Source of the DNA: an uncultured Bacteroidia bacterium
GTDB lineage: Bacteria; Bacteroidota; Bacteroidia; Bacteroidales; UBA932
Direction of reading: 5' to 3'
Assembly (NCBI GenBank): GCA_902789395.1
Contig: CADANY010000001.1
Span: 186,001 to 250,000, forward strand
Length of the DNA stretch: 64,000 nucleotides
In this document: piece after piece, positions 35,135 through 42,434 of the stretch
Layout of the letters: every line of letters starts with the position of its first letter
Position numbering within the stretch: position 1 is the first letter of the stretch
Notes under the pieces: generated by a model
Seen by the model: the letters and a program-made list of their open reading frames with translations, nothing else
Told to the model about the DNA's origin: nothing
Database searches by the model: none
Translations under genes and position numbers: made by a program

Positions 35135-36292
35135 ATGGATTCTCCGTTCATATACGATAAATATGTCACCGGCAAGAACTTCATCGGCCGGAAAAACGAT
35201 TGCCAGGTCATGGCGAACCTGATCTCTCAGGGAGAGCACATTGTTCTGTCTTCTCCCCCAAAGACCGGGAAGAAATCCCTGATCCAACAGACGCTGTTCA
35301 ATATGCGGATGAGCGGGAACAATTTCCGCATCGGCCAGTTCAGCGCCCTGAATGTACGGACGACGGAAGATTTCATCATCCGGTTCGGGTCTGCCGTCCT
35401 GCGGATGTGCGCATCGACCCCCGCTGAATTCAGCGCCTTGATCGGAAAGCACCTGGAACGCACGCACATGGTTTTCGACCCAAAGCGTTTCTCCGAGAAC
35501 GATGAGGTTATCTCGCTCAATTGGGAAGCGGATGACGAGGATATCAAGGCGATCGTAGACCTTCCTTACCGCATCGCCATGGAAAGGGGAACGCGCCATC
35601 TGATGATCATCGAAGAGTTCCAGAACCTCTCCTTCATCGGCGACGGATACCACTTTTTCCGCCTCATGGAAGAAGTAATGAGAAACCGGAAAGAGGCCGG
35701 CCAGACCCTTTTCTCCTTTATTTTTATGGGATCCATGGTCAATGCGATGAAGGAGATATTCTTCACCCACCGGCATTTCTACAGGGTGACGGAACAGTTC
35801 CGGATGCAGGATCCCGACGAACGTGAAATTACCGACCACGTCACCAAAGGCTTTCTGACAAGCGGGAAAGTGATCGACAAGGAACTGCTCCTCGGAGTAT
35901 GCCGTCTATTCAAGAACCACCTTTGGTATATCAACCATTTCGTCTCGATCTGCGACGCCAAATCCAAGGGATATATCATGGAGCCTGTCCTGATAGAGGC
36001 GCTGGGCTGCATCATGGCGATCCACCAGCCCCGGTTCATCGCGATGATGGACTCGCTGACGACCCATCAGGTCAACCTGCTTCATGCCGTCATCGACGGA
36101 CATGTCCGATTCAGTTCCTCCGACGTGATCCGCAGATACAGCCTCAATTCATCGGCCAATGTCAAGCGCGTCAAGGATGCCTTGATGAAAAAAGAGATTC
36201 TCGCATTTGATGATAACGACGAGCCGGCCTTTCTGGATCCCCTTTTCGAATACTGGGTCCGGCACGATTATTTTGAGCAAAAGAACGTATAA
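35135..36292 (+). CDS. Predicted P-loop ATPase with altered Walker A
   Basis: 385 residues. The N-terminus (SPFIYDKYVTGKNFIGRKNDCQ) resembles archaeal-type/STAND ATPases that begin with a glycine-arginine box. The P-loop region reads SSPPKTGKKSLIQQ: GK is present, but the following S/T that coordinates magnesium is a lysine. Walker B-like LMIIEEFQNL follows near residue 165. The C-terminal part (about 290-375) looks like a winged helix (SSSDVIRRYSLNSSANVKRVKDALMKKEIL). The role is unknown. It overlaps the sirtuin start by one base (TAATG), so the two are coupled. A TATTTTTG element at 35106-35113 may be its promoter. Confidence 0.7.
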   Translation: MDSPFIYDKYVTGKNFIGRKNDCQVMANLISQGEHIVLSSPPKTGKKSLIQQTLFNMRMSGNNFRIGQFSALNVRTTEDFIIRFGSAVLRMCASTPAEFSALIGKHLERTHMVFDPKRFSENDEVISLNWEADDEDIKAIVDLPYRIAMERGTRHLMIIEEFQNLSFIGDGYHFFRLMEEVMRNRKEAGQTLFSFIFMGSMVNAMKEIFFTHRHFYRVTEQFRMQDPDEREITDHVTKGFLTSGKVIDKELLLGVCRLFKNHLWYINHFVSICDAKSKGYIMEPVLIEALGCIMAIHQPRFIAMMDSLTTHQVNLLHAVIDGHVRFSSSDVIRRYSLNSSANVKRVKDALMKKEILAFDDNDEPAFLDPLFEYWVRHDYFEQKNV

Positions 36293-36999
36293 TGGCAAAG
36301 AAAAGAATAGCAGTGCTTACCGGCGCCGGAGTCAGTGCCGAGAGCGGATTTGCGACTTTCAGGGACACGGGAGGCCTCTGGGAGCAGTATAATGTCAATG
36401 ATGTCGCATCGATTGAAGGATGGTACCGGAACAGGGAGCTCGTCCTGCGGTTTTACAATGACCGGAGACGGCAGCTGAGAGATGCCCGTCCCAATGCAGC
36501 CCACCTCGCGATTGCCGGCCTCGAAAAGGATTACCGGGTCGATGTCATTACCCAGAATGTTGACAATCTCCACGAAAAAGCGGGCAGCACACGGGTCCTC
36601 CATCTCCATGGGGAACTGACCAAAGTCCGTCCGGAGAACGGGCTGTACGACGATACATACCGGACGGACGAAGTCATCGATGTCGGGTTCGAAGATGTCA
36701 ATCTGGGAGACCTGGCCCCGAACGGGCAGCAGCTCCGGCCCCATATCGTTTTCTTCGGCGAAGCCGTGCCGAATATAGAAAAAGCGATTGACCTCGTTTC
36801 CGCCGCCGATATCCTTCTGATCGTAGGAACTTCCCTCCAGGTCTACCCGGCTGCCGGACTCTACCGCTACGCCCGTTTCGATACCCCTATTTATATTATA
36901 GACCCCCAGGATGTTCCGGTCCATGACAAGAGGATCACCCATATCCGGGAGGTCGCAACGAAAGGGATGGAGACCTTCCTGAAAATGCTCGAAAAATGA
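36292..36999 (+). CDS. cobB: Sirtuin, NAD-dependent protein deacylase (CobB/SIRT5 class)
   Basis: 235 residues. NAD-binding and catalytic motifs are complete: GAGVSAESGFATFRD, TQNVDNLH, catalytic H106 in VLHLHGE, and VGTSLQVYPAAGL. Y55 and R58 in LRFYNDRRR correspond to the Tyr/Arg pair of SIRT5-type sirtuins that favours negatively charged acyl groups such as succinyl. The zinc-ribbon cysteines are absent; the protein has no cysteine in that region. It lies between the ATPase gene (1-base overlap) and a secreted protein gene (4-base overlap). Confidence 0.92.
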   Translation: MAKKRIAVLTGAGVSAESGFATFRDTGGLWEQYNVNDVASIEGWYRNRELVLRFYNDRRRQLRDARPNAAHLAIAGLEKDYRVDVITQNVDNLHEKAGSTRVLHLHGELTKVRPENGLYDDTYRTDEVIDVGFEDVNLGDLAPNGQQLRPHIVFFGEAVPNIEKAIDLVSAADILLIVGTSLQVYPAAGLYRYARFDTPIYIIDPQDVPVHDKRITHIREVATKGMETFLKMLEK

Positions 37000-37958
37000 A
37001 AAGAGTCCTGACTCTCATCCTGCTCATTCTCTCCTCGGCAGTCGTCCGCGCCCAGATGATGCCAGACTCGACCGTTCAGACTGTCGCCTACTGGTTTATC
37101 GGGGACAAATACTCCTACCAGCTTGAAGAAAGCAAGGTGAATGTGATGAATGATACCGATACGGTTCTTGTTGAAAAATCCGCCCAGATACTGACATTCG
37201 AAGTCATCGATTCAACGGCGGCCGGATACCGCATCCGGGTTACCTCTCTTGACGACCAGCATAGCGATTACGGCAGGATGGAACTGAACCGGAAGCTGGA
37301 AAAGCTGATGGGAGACATTCCCGTCGAATTCGAAACGGACCCTAACGGTACATTTCTCCAGATTTCTCCGGTCACATTCACCCAGAAAGAAAAGGACAAA
37401 ATCCTCGATGTCGCCCTGGATCATTATAAGAAAGAAAAGAATCTTTCGAATAAAGAATTGAAGGAACTGCGGGGATTAGTCTCTGCCCTCTTGACCCCGG
37501 AATATCTCACCAACGCGACACTTAACCTGATCTCCCCTCTCCTGTTCTTTCACGGCACCCGCCTTGAGATTGACAAGCATTATCCTTTCGATACCGAAAT
37601 TCAGCCCTTGTCGGCAGTCTCGGACAAAATGCTCGAAATGAAAGGGGAATTCTGGGCCGACGGGGAATGGACGGATGAAAAGAGCGTTATCCTTCACTGT
37701 ATCCAGTCCATCGATGAAGAGCAACTGAAGCCTTTCATCGCAAGCGTTATCTCCACATTTTCCAAGGATGCCGGCTGGATCGATGAGGCCACAAACGGGC
37801 TGCAGATGCGACTGTGCGACCTCATCACAGAAGAAGTCCATCTTCCGACGGGATGGCCCATTTACTATGCCTACGACCGCCACATCATCGTCACGGATGG
37901 GGAAAAGACCCAGGAGCAGATTATCTCCCGTTCTTTCCTGATTCTTGATACAGATTAA
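36996..37958 (+). CDS. Secreted protein of unknown function
   Basis: 320 residues with a signal peptide (MKRVLTLILLILSSAVVRAQ). The remainder is mixed alpha/beta with a charged helical stretch in the middle (QKEKDKILDVALDHYKKEKNLSNKELKELRG). No catalytic motif, repeat or cysteine pair was recognised. A periplasmic location is likely. Its start overlaps the sirtuin stop by 4 bases, so the ATPase, sirtuin and this gene form one unit, though a cytoplasmic deacylase and a periplasmic protein have no obvious shared task. Confidence 0.75.
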   Translation: MKRVLTLILLILSSAVVRAQMMPDSTVQTVAYWFIGDKYSYQLEESKVNVMNDTDTVLVEKSAQILTFEVIDSTAAGYRIRVTSLDDQHSDYGRMELNRKLEKLMGDIPVEFETDPNGTFLQISPVTFTQKEKDKILDVALDHYKKEKNLSNKELKELRGLVSALLTPEYLTNATLNLISPLLFFHGTRLEIDKHYPFDTEIQPLSAVSDKMLEMKGEFWADGEWTDEKSVILHCIQSIDEEQLKPFIASVISTFSKDAGWIDEATNGLQMRLCDLITEEVHLPTGWPIYYAYDRHIIVTDGEKTQEQIISRSFLILDTD

Positions 37959-37964
37959 AAAGAT

Positions 37965-37994
37965 TTGGAATTCCAGAAATAATTCCTACCTTTG
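37965..37994 (+). promoter_or_regulatory. Bacteroidota promoter for rpsU
   Basis: TTG at 37965-37967, 19 bases, TACCTTTG at 37987-37994; about 25 bases of leader before the ATG. Confidence 0.85.
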
Positions 37995-38007
37995 CAGTCC
38001 CAAAGAA

Positions 38008-38017
38008 AAAGGAGGTG
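38008..38017 (+). promoter_or_regulatory. Strong Shine-Dalgarno before rpsU
   Basis: AAAGGAGGTG, with GGAGG at 38011-38015 ending 9 bases before the ATG. It is a near-complete complement of the 16S 3' end. Other starts I inspected in the window lack such a sequence, as expected for Bacteroidota. Confidence 0.9.
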
Positions 38018-38024
38018 TAAAAGC

Positions 38025-38219
38025 ATGATTATCGTACAGATCAAGGACGGCGACAATATTGAAAGAGCATTGAAGAAATTCAAGAGGAAATTCGAGAAGA
38101 CCGGTACCATCCGCGAGCTCCGTTCCCGCAAGAACTTCGAGAAGCCGTCTGTCAAGAAGAGAATCGCCAAGCAGAAAGCGATCTATGTACAGCATCTCCA
38201 GCTTTTGGACGAGCAGTAA
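38025..38219 (+). CDS. rpsU: 30S ribosomal protein S21
   Basis: 64 residues (MIIVQIKDGDNIERALKKFKRK...), basic and helical, the usual bS21 length and sequence. ATG 38025 is set by the Shine-Dalgarno 9 bases upstream; 11 in-frame codons before it are leader. In Flavobacterium, bS21 helps to hide the anti-Shine-Dalgarno on the 30S subunit and its own mRNA keeps a strong site, allowing feedback; the arrangement here fits that model. The gene is monocistronic, with its own promoter and terminator. Confidence 0.98.
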   Translation: MIIVQIKDGDNIERALKKFKRKFEKTGTIRELRSRKNFEKPSVKKRIAKQKAIYVQHLQLLDEQ

Positions 38220-38226
38220 TACAGGA

Positions 38227-38254
38227 TGTCAGGATTTTTCCTGACATTTTTTTT
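38227..38254 (+). terminator. rpsU terminator
   Basis: TGTCAGGA / TCCTGACA (38227-38234, 38239-38246) with a TTTT loop and an 8-base T run. The T run merges into the TATCTTTG element of the prmA promoter. Confidence 0.92.
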
Positions 38255-38261
38255 ATCTTTG
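38254..38261 (+). promoter_or_regulatory. -7 element for prmA
   Basis: TATCTTTG lies 7 bases before the prmA ATG, so the transcript would be nearly leaderless. No TTG was found at the usual spacing, since the rpsU terminator occupies that space. Confidence 0.5.
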
Positions 38262-38268
38262 CACCACA

Positions 38269-39147
38269 ATGAACAGCCAGGAGTATATTGAGTTATCCAT
38301 ACGGATCGATCCCTTCAGTGAGGAACTCGCAGAGATTCTCACGTCCGAAATCGCGGAACTTCCTTTCGAGGCCTTCTCTTCCGAAGCGCCGTATCTGAAG
38401 TGCTATATCCAGAAAGATCTCTACAAAGCCCAGGATGTCAAGGTCGTTCTCTCCGGAATGACCGGTCTCGGCGCAGCCATTTCCTGGGAAGCAAACCTTA
38501 TCCAGGGCCGGAACTGGAACCGGGAATGGGAATCGGAGTTCTCCCCCATCGTCGTCGACGGCACCGTCACGATCAAGGCGCCTTTCAACAAAGACGTACC
38601 CAGAACCCGTTTCAACATCTGGATCGAACCGGAAATGGCCTTCGGGACGGGATCGCATCACACGACCTTCATGATGATGCAGCAGATGCTCGCACTGGAA
38701 AACGACATCCGGGACCATGTCGTTCTCGATATGGGATGCGGAACCGCCATTCTCGGGATCCTGGCGGCCAAGATGCGCGCATCAAAGGTCTATGCCATTG
38801 ATATTGATGCCGTGGCGGCCCGCTCGGCCTGGGGCAATGCAAGATGGAACCGGGTCGGGAGCCGCATCAGGACCCTATGCGGGGATGCCTCCCTCCTGCA
38901 GATGGGTTCGTATGACATTATCCTCGCCAATATCCACAGGAACATCATCATCGAAGATCTGCCGACATACGTCCGGTCTCTTCGGAAAGGTGGCCGGATT
39001 CTCTTGAGCGGTTTTTTCGAAACAGATATACCGGCGGTTCTCGATGCCGCTGCTCCGCTGGGGCTGAGCCCGTTCCGGACACTGACCCGGGAAGGATGGG
39101 CTTGTGTCGGGATGGAGAAGGTTGGCGAATCCGAAAAAAACAACTAA
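38269..39147 (+). CDS. prmA: Ribosomal protein L11 methyltransferase
   Basis: 292 residues. The N-terminal substrate-recognition domain (about 1-95) is followed by a class I methyltransferase: IEPEMAFGTGSHHTT (the PrmA signature), VLDMGCGTAILGILAAKMRASKVYAIDID (AdoMet site) and ILANIHRNI (NxxH-like region). It trimethylates L11 in the cytoplasm. tRNA-Leu begins 20 bases after its stop from its own promoter. Confidence 0.95.
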   Translation: MNSQEYIELSIRIDPFSEELAEILTSEIAELPFEAFSSEAPYLKCYIQKDLYKAQDVKVVLSGMTGLGAAISWEANLIQGRNWNREWESEFSPIVVDGTVTIKAPFNKDVPRTRFNIWIEPEMAFGTGSHHTTFMMMQQMLALENDIRDHVVLDMGCGTAILGILAAKMRASKVYAIDIDAVAARSAWGNARWNRVGSRIRTLCGDASLLQMGSYDIILANIHRNIIIEDLPTYVRSLRKGGRILLSGFFETDIPAVLDAAAPLGLSPFRTLTREGWACVGMEKVGESEKNN

Positions 39148-39152
39148 CTTTG
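39122..39152 (+). promoter_or_regulatory. Bacteroidota promoter for tRNA-Leu
   Basis: TTG at 39122-39124, 20 bases, TAACTTTG at 39145-39152; it overlaps the end of prmA. Confidence 0.75.
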
Positions 39153-39167
39153 CCGTCACATAGCAAT

Positions 39168-39248
39168 GCGGGCGTGTTGAAATTGGTAGACAAGCAAGAC
39201 TTAGGATCTTGTGCCTCGCGCGTGTGGGTTCGAGTCCCACCGCCCGCA
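39168..39248 (+). tRNA. tRNA-Leu (anticodon TAG)
   Basis: 81-base class II tRNA. Acceptor stem GCGGGCG/CGCCCGC, anticodon stem CAAGA/TCTTG with loop CTTAGGA (anticodon TAG), a short variable arm GCCTCGCGC, and T arm GTGGG TTCGAGT CCCAC. CCA is not encoded. Confidence 0.95.
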
Positions 39249-39251
39249 CAA

Positions 39252-39284
39252 GGGGACAACTTCAGAAGAAGTTGCCCTTTTTTC
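39252..39284 (+). terminator. tRNA-Leu terminator
   Basis: GGGaCAACTTC pairs with GAAGTTGCCC (one bulged A), followed by TTTTTTCG. Confidence 0.85.
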
Positions 39285-39327
39285 GTTTTCATAAGTTACT
39301 GAATATCTGTCCGATACATCGAAGATT

Positions 39328-41571
39328 TTATTCTTCGGAACGGTCTGTCATTTCATATTCGAGGACACCGCCTCCGGTGACCTGGTCGTAGGTAATGGCA
39401 TGAAGCCCGATGTCTTCACCGTTCAGCCGGATGGATTTAACGTACATTGCCTTGTCAGAAAGGCCATTGGCTTTGATCTGAAGGGTTTTCCCGCCGGGCA
39501 GGTGAAGGGTGGCACCCTTCAGCTGAGGGGCTCCGAAGATGTATTCTCCCGAAACCGGACACACGGGGTAGAAGCCGAGAGCCGAGAACATGTACCAGGA
39601 GGACATCTGTCCGCAGTCATCATTGCCGCAGAGACCGTCCCGCTGCGGGATATAAAACTCGTCAAAGATCTTCCGCACAATCTTGGCCGTACGGTCCGGA
39701 CGTCCCGCATAATTATACAGATAGGCCACATGATGGCTGGGCTCGTTGCCGTGAGCATAAATACCGACCATTCCGGTGACATCCGCGACCTGTTCGTGAC
39801 CGGGAAGCTTCCCGGGATCAGAGAAGAACAGGGTATCCAGTTTCGTAACGAAAGCTTCGTCGGATCCGAAGGCCTCCAGAAGATCCTCGGGCTTGTGCTG
39901 GACATGCCAAGTCCACTGCCATGCGTTTCCTTCGGTATAGTCCCTGCGGCGGGTTACGGGATCACTGATGAGGGCGTAAGGGTCGAATCCCTCTATCCAG
40001 CTTCCGTCCACCCCTCTGGGCCGTACAAAGCCGGTCTGGGGATCAAAGACATTCTTCCAATTATCGGCACGCTTGGTGAAGCGTTCGTAATCCTCCGTCT
40101 TGCCCAAGGCCTTCGCCATCTGTGCGACGCACCAGTCATCATAGCAGGCCTCCATCAGCCGGGAAACAGACTCTTTGGAACTGCCGTTCCACGGGAAATA
40201 GCCGTATTTCTCGTAAACATCCCAGTCGGACTTTTTGTGCGGCTTGGTCATGGAGCGCTTGATGGCCTGGTAGGCATACTCCGGATCAAAAGACCTGTCC
40301 CCCTTGAGGTACGCGTCCACAATCACATCCACAGCGTGGTTCCCGATCATGCTCCACGTTTCGCACTGGCCGTATTCATTGGTGACCAGCAGACCGGTCT
40401 GAGTGTATTTTTCCAGAAGCGACTGTACCAGGGCGCTGTTGATCTCGGGATAAAGCAGTTCCAGGAAAGGATGCTCGGCCCTGTAGGTGTCCCACAGGGA
40501 GAAATTCGTGTACATGTCGCCTCTGTCACTGACGTGGACCTTATGGTCCCATCCCCGGTAGGCTCCGTCCACATCCGTAATCTTGTTCGGCATGATGAGC
40601 GCGTGGTACAAGGACGTGTAGAAAGCCTTCAGGTCCCGCTGGTTCAGCGGATCGATGTCGATCCTGGAGAGGTATCCGTTCCATACCTTTTCCGCATCCC
40701 GCCGCACCTTGCCAAAGTTCCATCCGGGGATTTCCGCTTCGCGGTTCTTCCGCGCGCCCTCGCAGCTGACCGTCGAGATGCCCACCTTCACGAGGACCTT
40801 TTCGGCGCGTTTCGTCTTGAAACGGACAATCGCCTTGGTCACCGTTCCTTCCACATCTGCGCCGGCACCGGTGACTCCGTCCCGGAACGTCTCCACCTTC
40901 TCGAAGGGCTTGGAGAAAGTGGCGCTGAAGTAGTACACATGGTCGCGGATAAAGCCCTTGGAGCGGCGCATCCCTTCGAGGGTCCTGTCATCCACGATCT
41001 TGATGAAACTGGCCGTGGTGGCGTCACATGTCCCGTACTCAAGGTCGACCATGACGCCGGACGCGTCGCTTTTGGGGAAGATATATTTATGGAAGCCCGC
41101 CCGGGTCGTGGCGGTCAGTTCCACATCCACTTCGTAGTCGTCCAGGTGGACTTTGTAGAAGCCCGGATGGGCCTCTTCGCTATCATGGGAGAAATGCGAT
41201 CCGTACGTTTCCCCGCCGATGTAGGTGAAAGGCACGTCCCCTGTTACCGGCATGAAAAGGATGTCTCCCATATCGGGGCAGCCTGTGCCGCTGAGGTGGG
41301 TATGTGCAAAACCAACCAGGGAATCGGACTTGTCGTTGTAGCCCGAGCAGAAATCCCACTGCCTCGTACGAGTGTCGATGAGGTTGTTGGGGCCCACCTG
41401 GACCATGCCGAACGGCAGCATGGCCGACGGGTGCGTATGCCCCACATAGGCTGTTCCGACGAAAGGATCGACATAGTTTGCCGGCGGCATCTTCCCGACG
41501 CACGAGAAGAAAAACATCATGAAAGTCAAGAGAGAAAGCGCCGCCAAGGCGAGATGATTGTTACGAAGCAT
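39328..41571 (-). CDS. GH92 family glycosidase (alpha-mannosidase type)
   Basis: 747 residues from ATG 41571, a lipoprotein (MFFFSCVGK, cysteine about 24). Motifs: NYVDPFVGTAYVGHTHPSAML, HGNEPSHHVAYLYNYAG and GLCGNDDCGQMSSWYMFSALGFYPV. The open frame runs 21 codons further upstream, but that extension would place the lipoprotein signal internally, so the ATG is preferred. It is a single-gene unit with its own promoter (41666-41636), unlike the GH92 at 20-22 kb that lies in the rhamnose operon. The two share family motifs but differ at the GN(D/E)D site and are clearly separate paralogues. Confidence 0.93.
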   Translation of the reverse strand: MLRNNHLALAALSLLTFMMFFFSCVGKMPPANYVDPFVGTAYVGHTHPSAMLPFGMVQVGPNNLIDTRTRQWDFCSGYNDKSDSLVGFAHTHLSGTGCPDMGDILFMPVTGDVPFTYIGGETYGSHFSHDSEEAHPGFYKVHLDDYEVDVELTATTRAGFHKYIFPKSDASGVMVDLEYGTCDATTASFIKIVDDRTLEGMRRSKGFIRDHVYYFSATFSKPFEKVETFRDGVTGAGADVEGTVTKAIVRFKTKRAEKVLVKVGISTVSCEGARKNREAEIPGWNFGKVRRDAEKVWNGYLSRIDIDPLNQRDLKAFYTSLYHALIMPNKITDVDGAYRGWDHKVHVSDRGDMYTNFSLWDTYRAEHPFLELLYPEINSALVQSLLEKYTQTGLLVTNEYGQCETWSMIGNHAVDVIVDAYLKGDRSFDPEYAYQAIKRSMTKPHKKSDWDVYEKYGYFPWNGSSKESVSRLMEACYDDWCVAQMAKALGKTEDYERFTKRADNWKNVFDPQTGFVRPRGVDGSWIEGFDPYALISDPVTRRRDYTEGNAWQWTWHVQHKPEDLLEAFGSDEAFVTKLDTLFFSDPGKLPGHEQVADVTGMVGIYAHGNEPSHHVAYLYNYAGRPDRTAKIVRKIFDEFYIPQRDGLCGNDDCGQMSSWYMFSALGFYPVCPVSGEYIFGAPQLKGATLHLPGGKTLQIKANGLSDKAMYVKSIRLNGEDIGLHAITYDQVTGGGVLEYEMTDRSEE

Positions 41572-41635
41572 GATGGAACAGTGTTTTGTGTTATATAGGC
41601 GGATTCCCGGAAGGAAGTGCAGTGACTTCTGCAAT

Positions 41636-41666
41636 CAAAATTATACATTTTCTTTAAAAAAACCAA
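41636..41666 (-). promoter_or_regulatory. Promoter for the second GH92 gene
   Basis: On the minus strand TTG (41666-41664), 20 bases, TAATTTTG (41643-41636). This leaves a leader of about 60 bases before ATG 41571. Confidence 0.65.
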
Positions 41667-41737
41667 AAGGGGGGCCTATTGGCATCTGCGAAACTGAATC
41701 GTAACAGGATTGTCATTTCAAAGTAATAATCTGAAAT

Positions 41738-41745
41738 TATATTTG
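41738..41745 (+). promoter_or_regulatory. -7 element for PepSY-like gene
   Basis: TATATTTG, 25 bases before the ATG. No TTG stands at the expected spacing. Confidence 0.5.
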
Positions 41746-41770
41746 CATTGCAATCAGTTTATTTCATTAT

Positions 41771-42217
41771 ATGAAAAAGGCCCTGATACTTTGCGCTATT
41801 CTCAGTATATCCGCATTCTATTCCTGTCGTTATGAAGTGAAAACGGCACCGGATGCCGTAATGAAATGTTTCGATAGCCGGTTCCCGGATGCGACCCGCA
41901 TTGAGTGGGAACGGGACATGGGACAATTCAAGGCAAGTTTCAACATCAATGATCAAGAAAAAGAAGCTTGGTTCGAAAAAGAAGGAGATTGGGTTCGGAC
42001 CAAGACCGATATCAGTCTTTCGGAGGTTCCGGAAGCCGTTCTGGAGACAGCCCGGAACTATAAGGACGGAGAATGGAAAATCGAAAACATTGACTATTTC
42101 GAACAAGCTTCCGGCGTCTCCCGCTACTATCGGGTCGAGTATGACCGGGAGAATTCAGAAAAGGAGCGTATCGTCAGGATCATTCCTGAAGGAAGTATCA
42201 TTACAGATTACAGATAA
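41771..42217 (+). CDS. PepSY-like periplasmic lipoprotein
   Basis: 148 residues with a lipobox-type signal (MKKALILCAILSISAFYSC, cysteine 19). The body follows the Bacteroidota PepSY-like pattern (PF11396): VMKCFDSRFPDATRIEWERD, then a strand-rich domain with AWFEKEGDWVRTKTDISLSEVPEAV and a terminal EGSIITDYR. Function of the family is uncertain; some members are described as beta-lactamase-inhibitor-like in fold only. It is a single gene with a bidirectional terminator 24 bases downstream. Confidence 0.82.
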   Translation: MKKALILCAILSISAFYSCRYEVKTAPDAVMKCFDSRFPDATRIEWERDMGQFKASFNINDQEKEAWFEKEGDWVRTKTDISLSEVPEAVLETARNYKDGEWKIENIDYFEQASGVSRYYRVEYDRENSEKERIVRIIPEGSIITDYR

Positions 42218-42240
42218 TCTGATTGAAAAGGCAGGGAAAA

Positions 42241-42268
42241 AAGGTCCGGGACTCACGTTCCGGACCTT
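42241..42268. terminator. Bidirectional terminator
   Basis: Perfect 9-bp stem AAGGTCCGG/CCGGACCTT around a 10-base loop, with T-rich tails on both strands. It serves the PepSY-like gene on the plus strand and tRNA-Thr on the minus strand. Confidence 0.88.
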
Positions 42269-42275
42269 TTCCTTG

Positions 42276-42348
42276 AGCCACTCAGGAGGCTCGAACTCCC
42301 GACCTGCGCGTTACGAATGCGCTGCTCTACCGACTGAGCTAAAGTGGC
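42276..42348 (-). tRNA. tRNA-Thr (anticodon CGT)
   Basis: On the minus strand the acceptor arms are GCCACTT/GAGTGGC, the D arm GCTCAGTCGGTAGAGC, the anticodon loop TTCGTAA (anticodon CGT), and the T arm TCGGG AGTTCGAGC CTCCTG-like. CCA is not encoded. Confidence 0.93.
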
Positions 42349-42434
42349 GAAACCGATTTCTTGGAATCGGGATTGCAAATATAAACAGTTTTCCGGAAAC
42401 CGCAAAAAAATATTGAAAAAACAGGAAGACCGGA

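Noticed and set aside
39400..41598. Long open frame antisense to the second GH92 gene, and similar long antisense frames at 8616-9485, 12940-14121, 23276-24388 and 31125-32306
   Set aside because: They mirror real genes whose families are clear, their translations lack domain-like patterns, and GC-rich codon use readily opens such frames.
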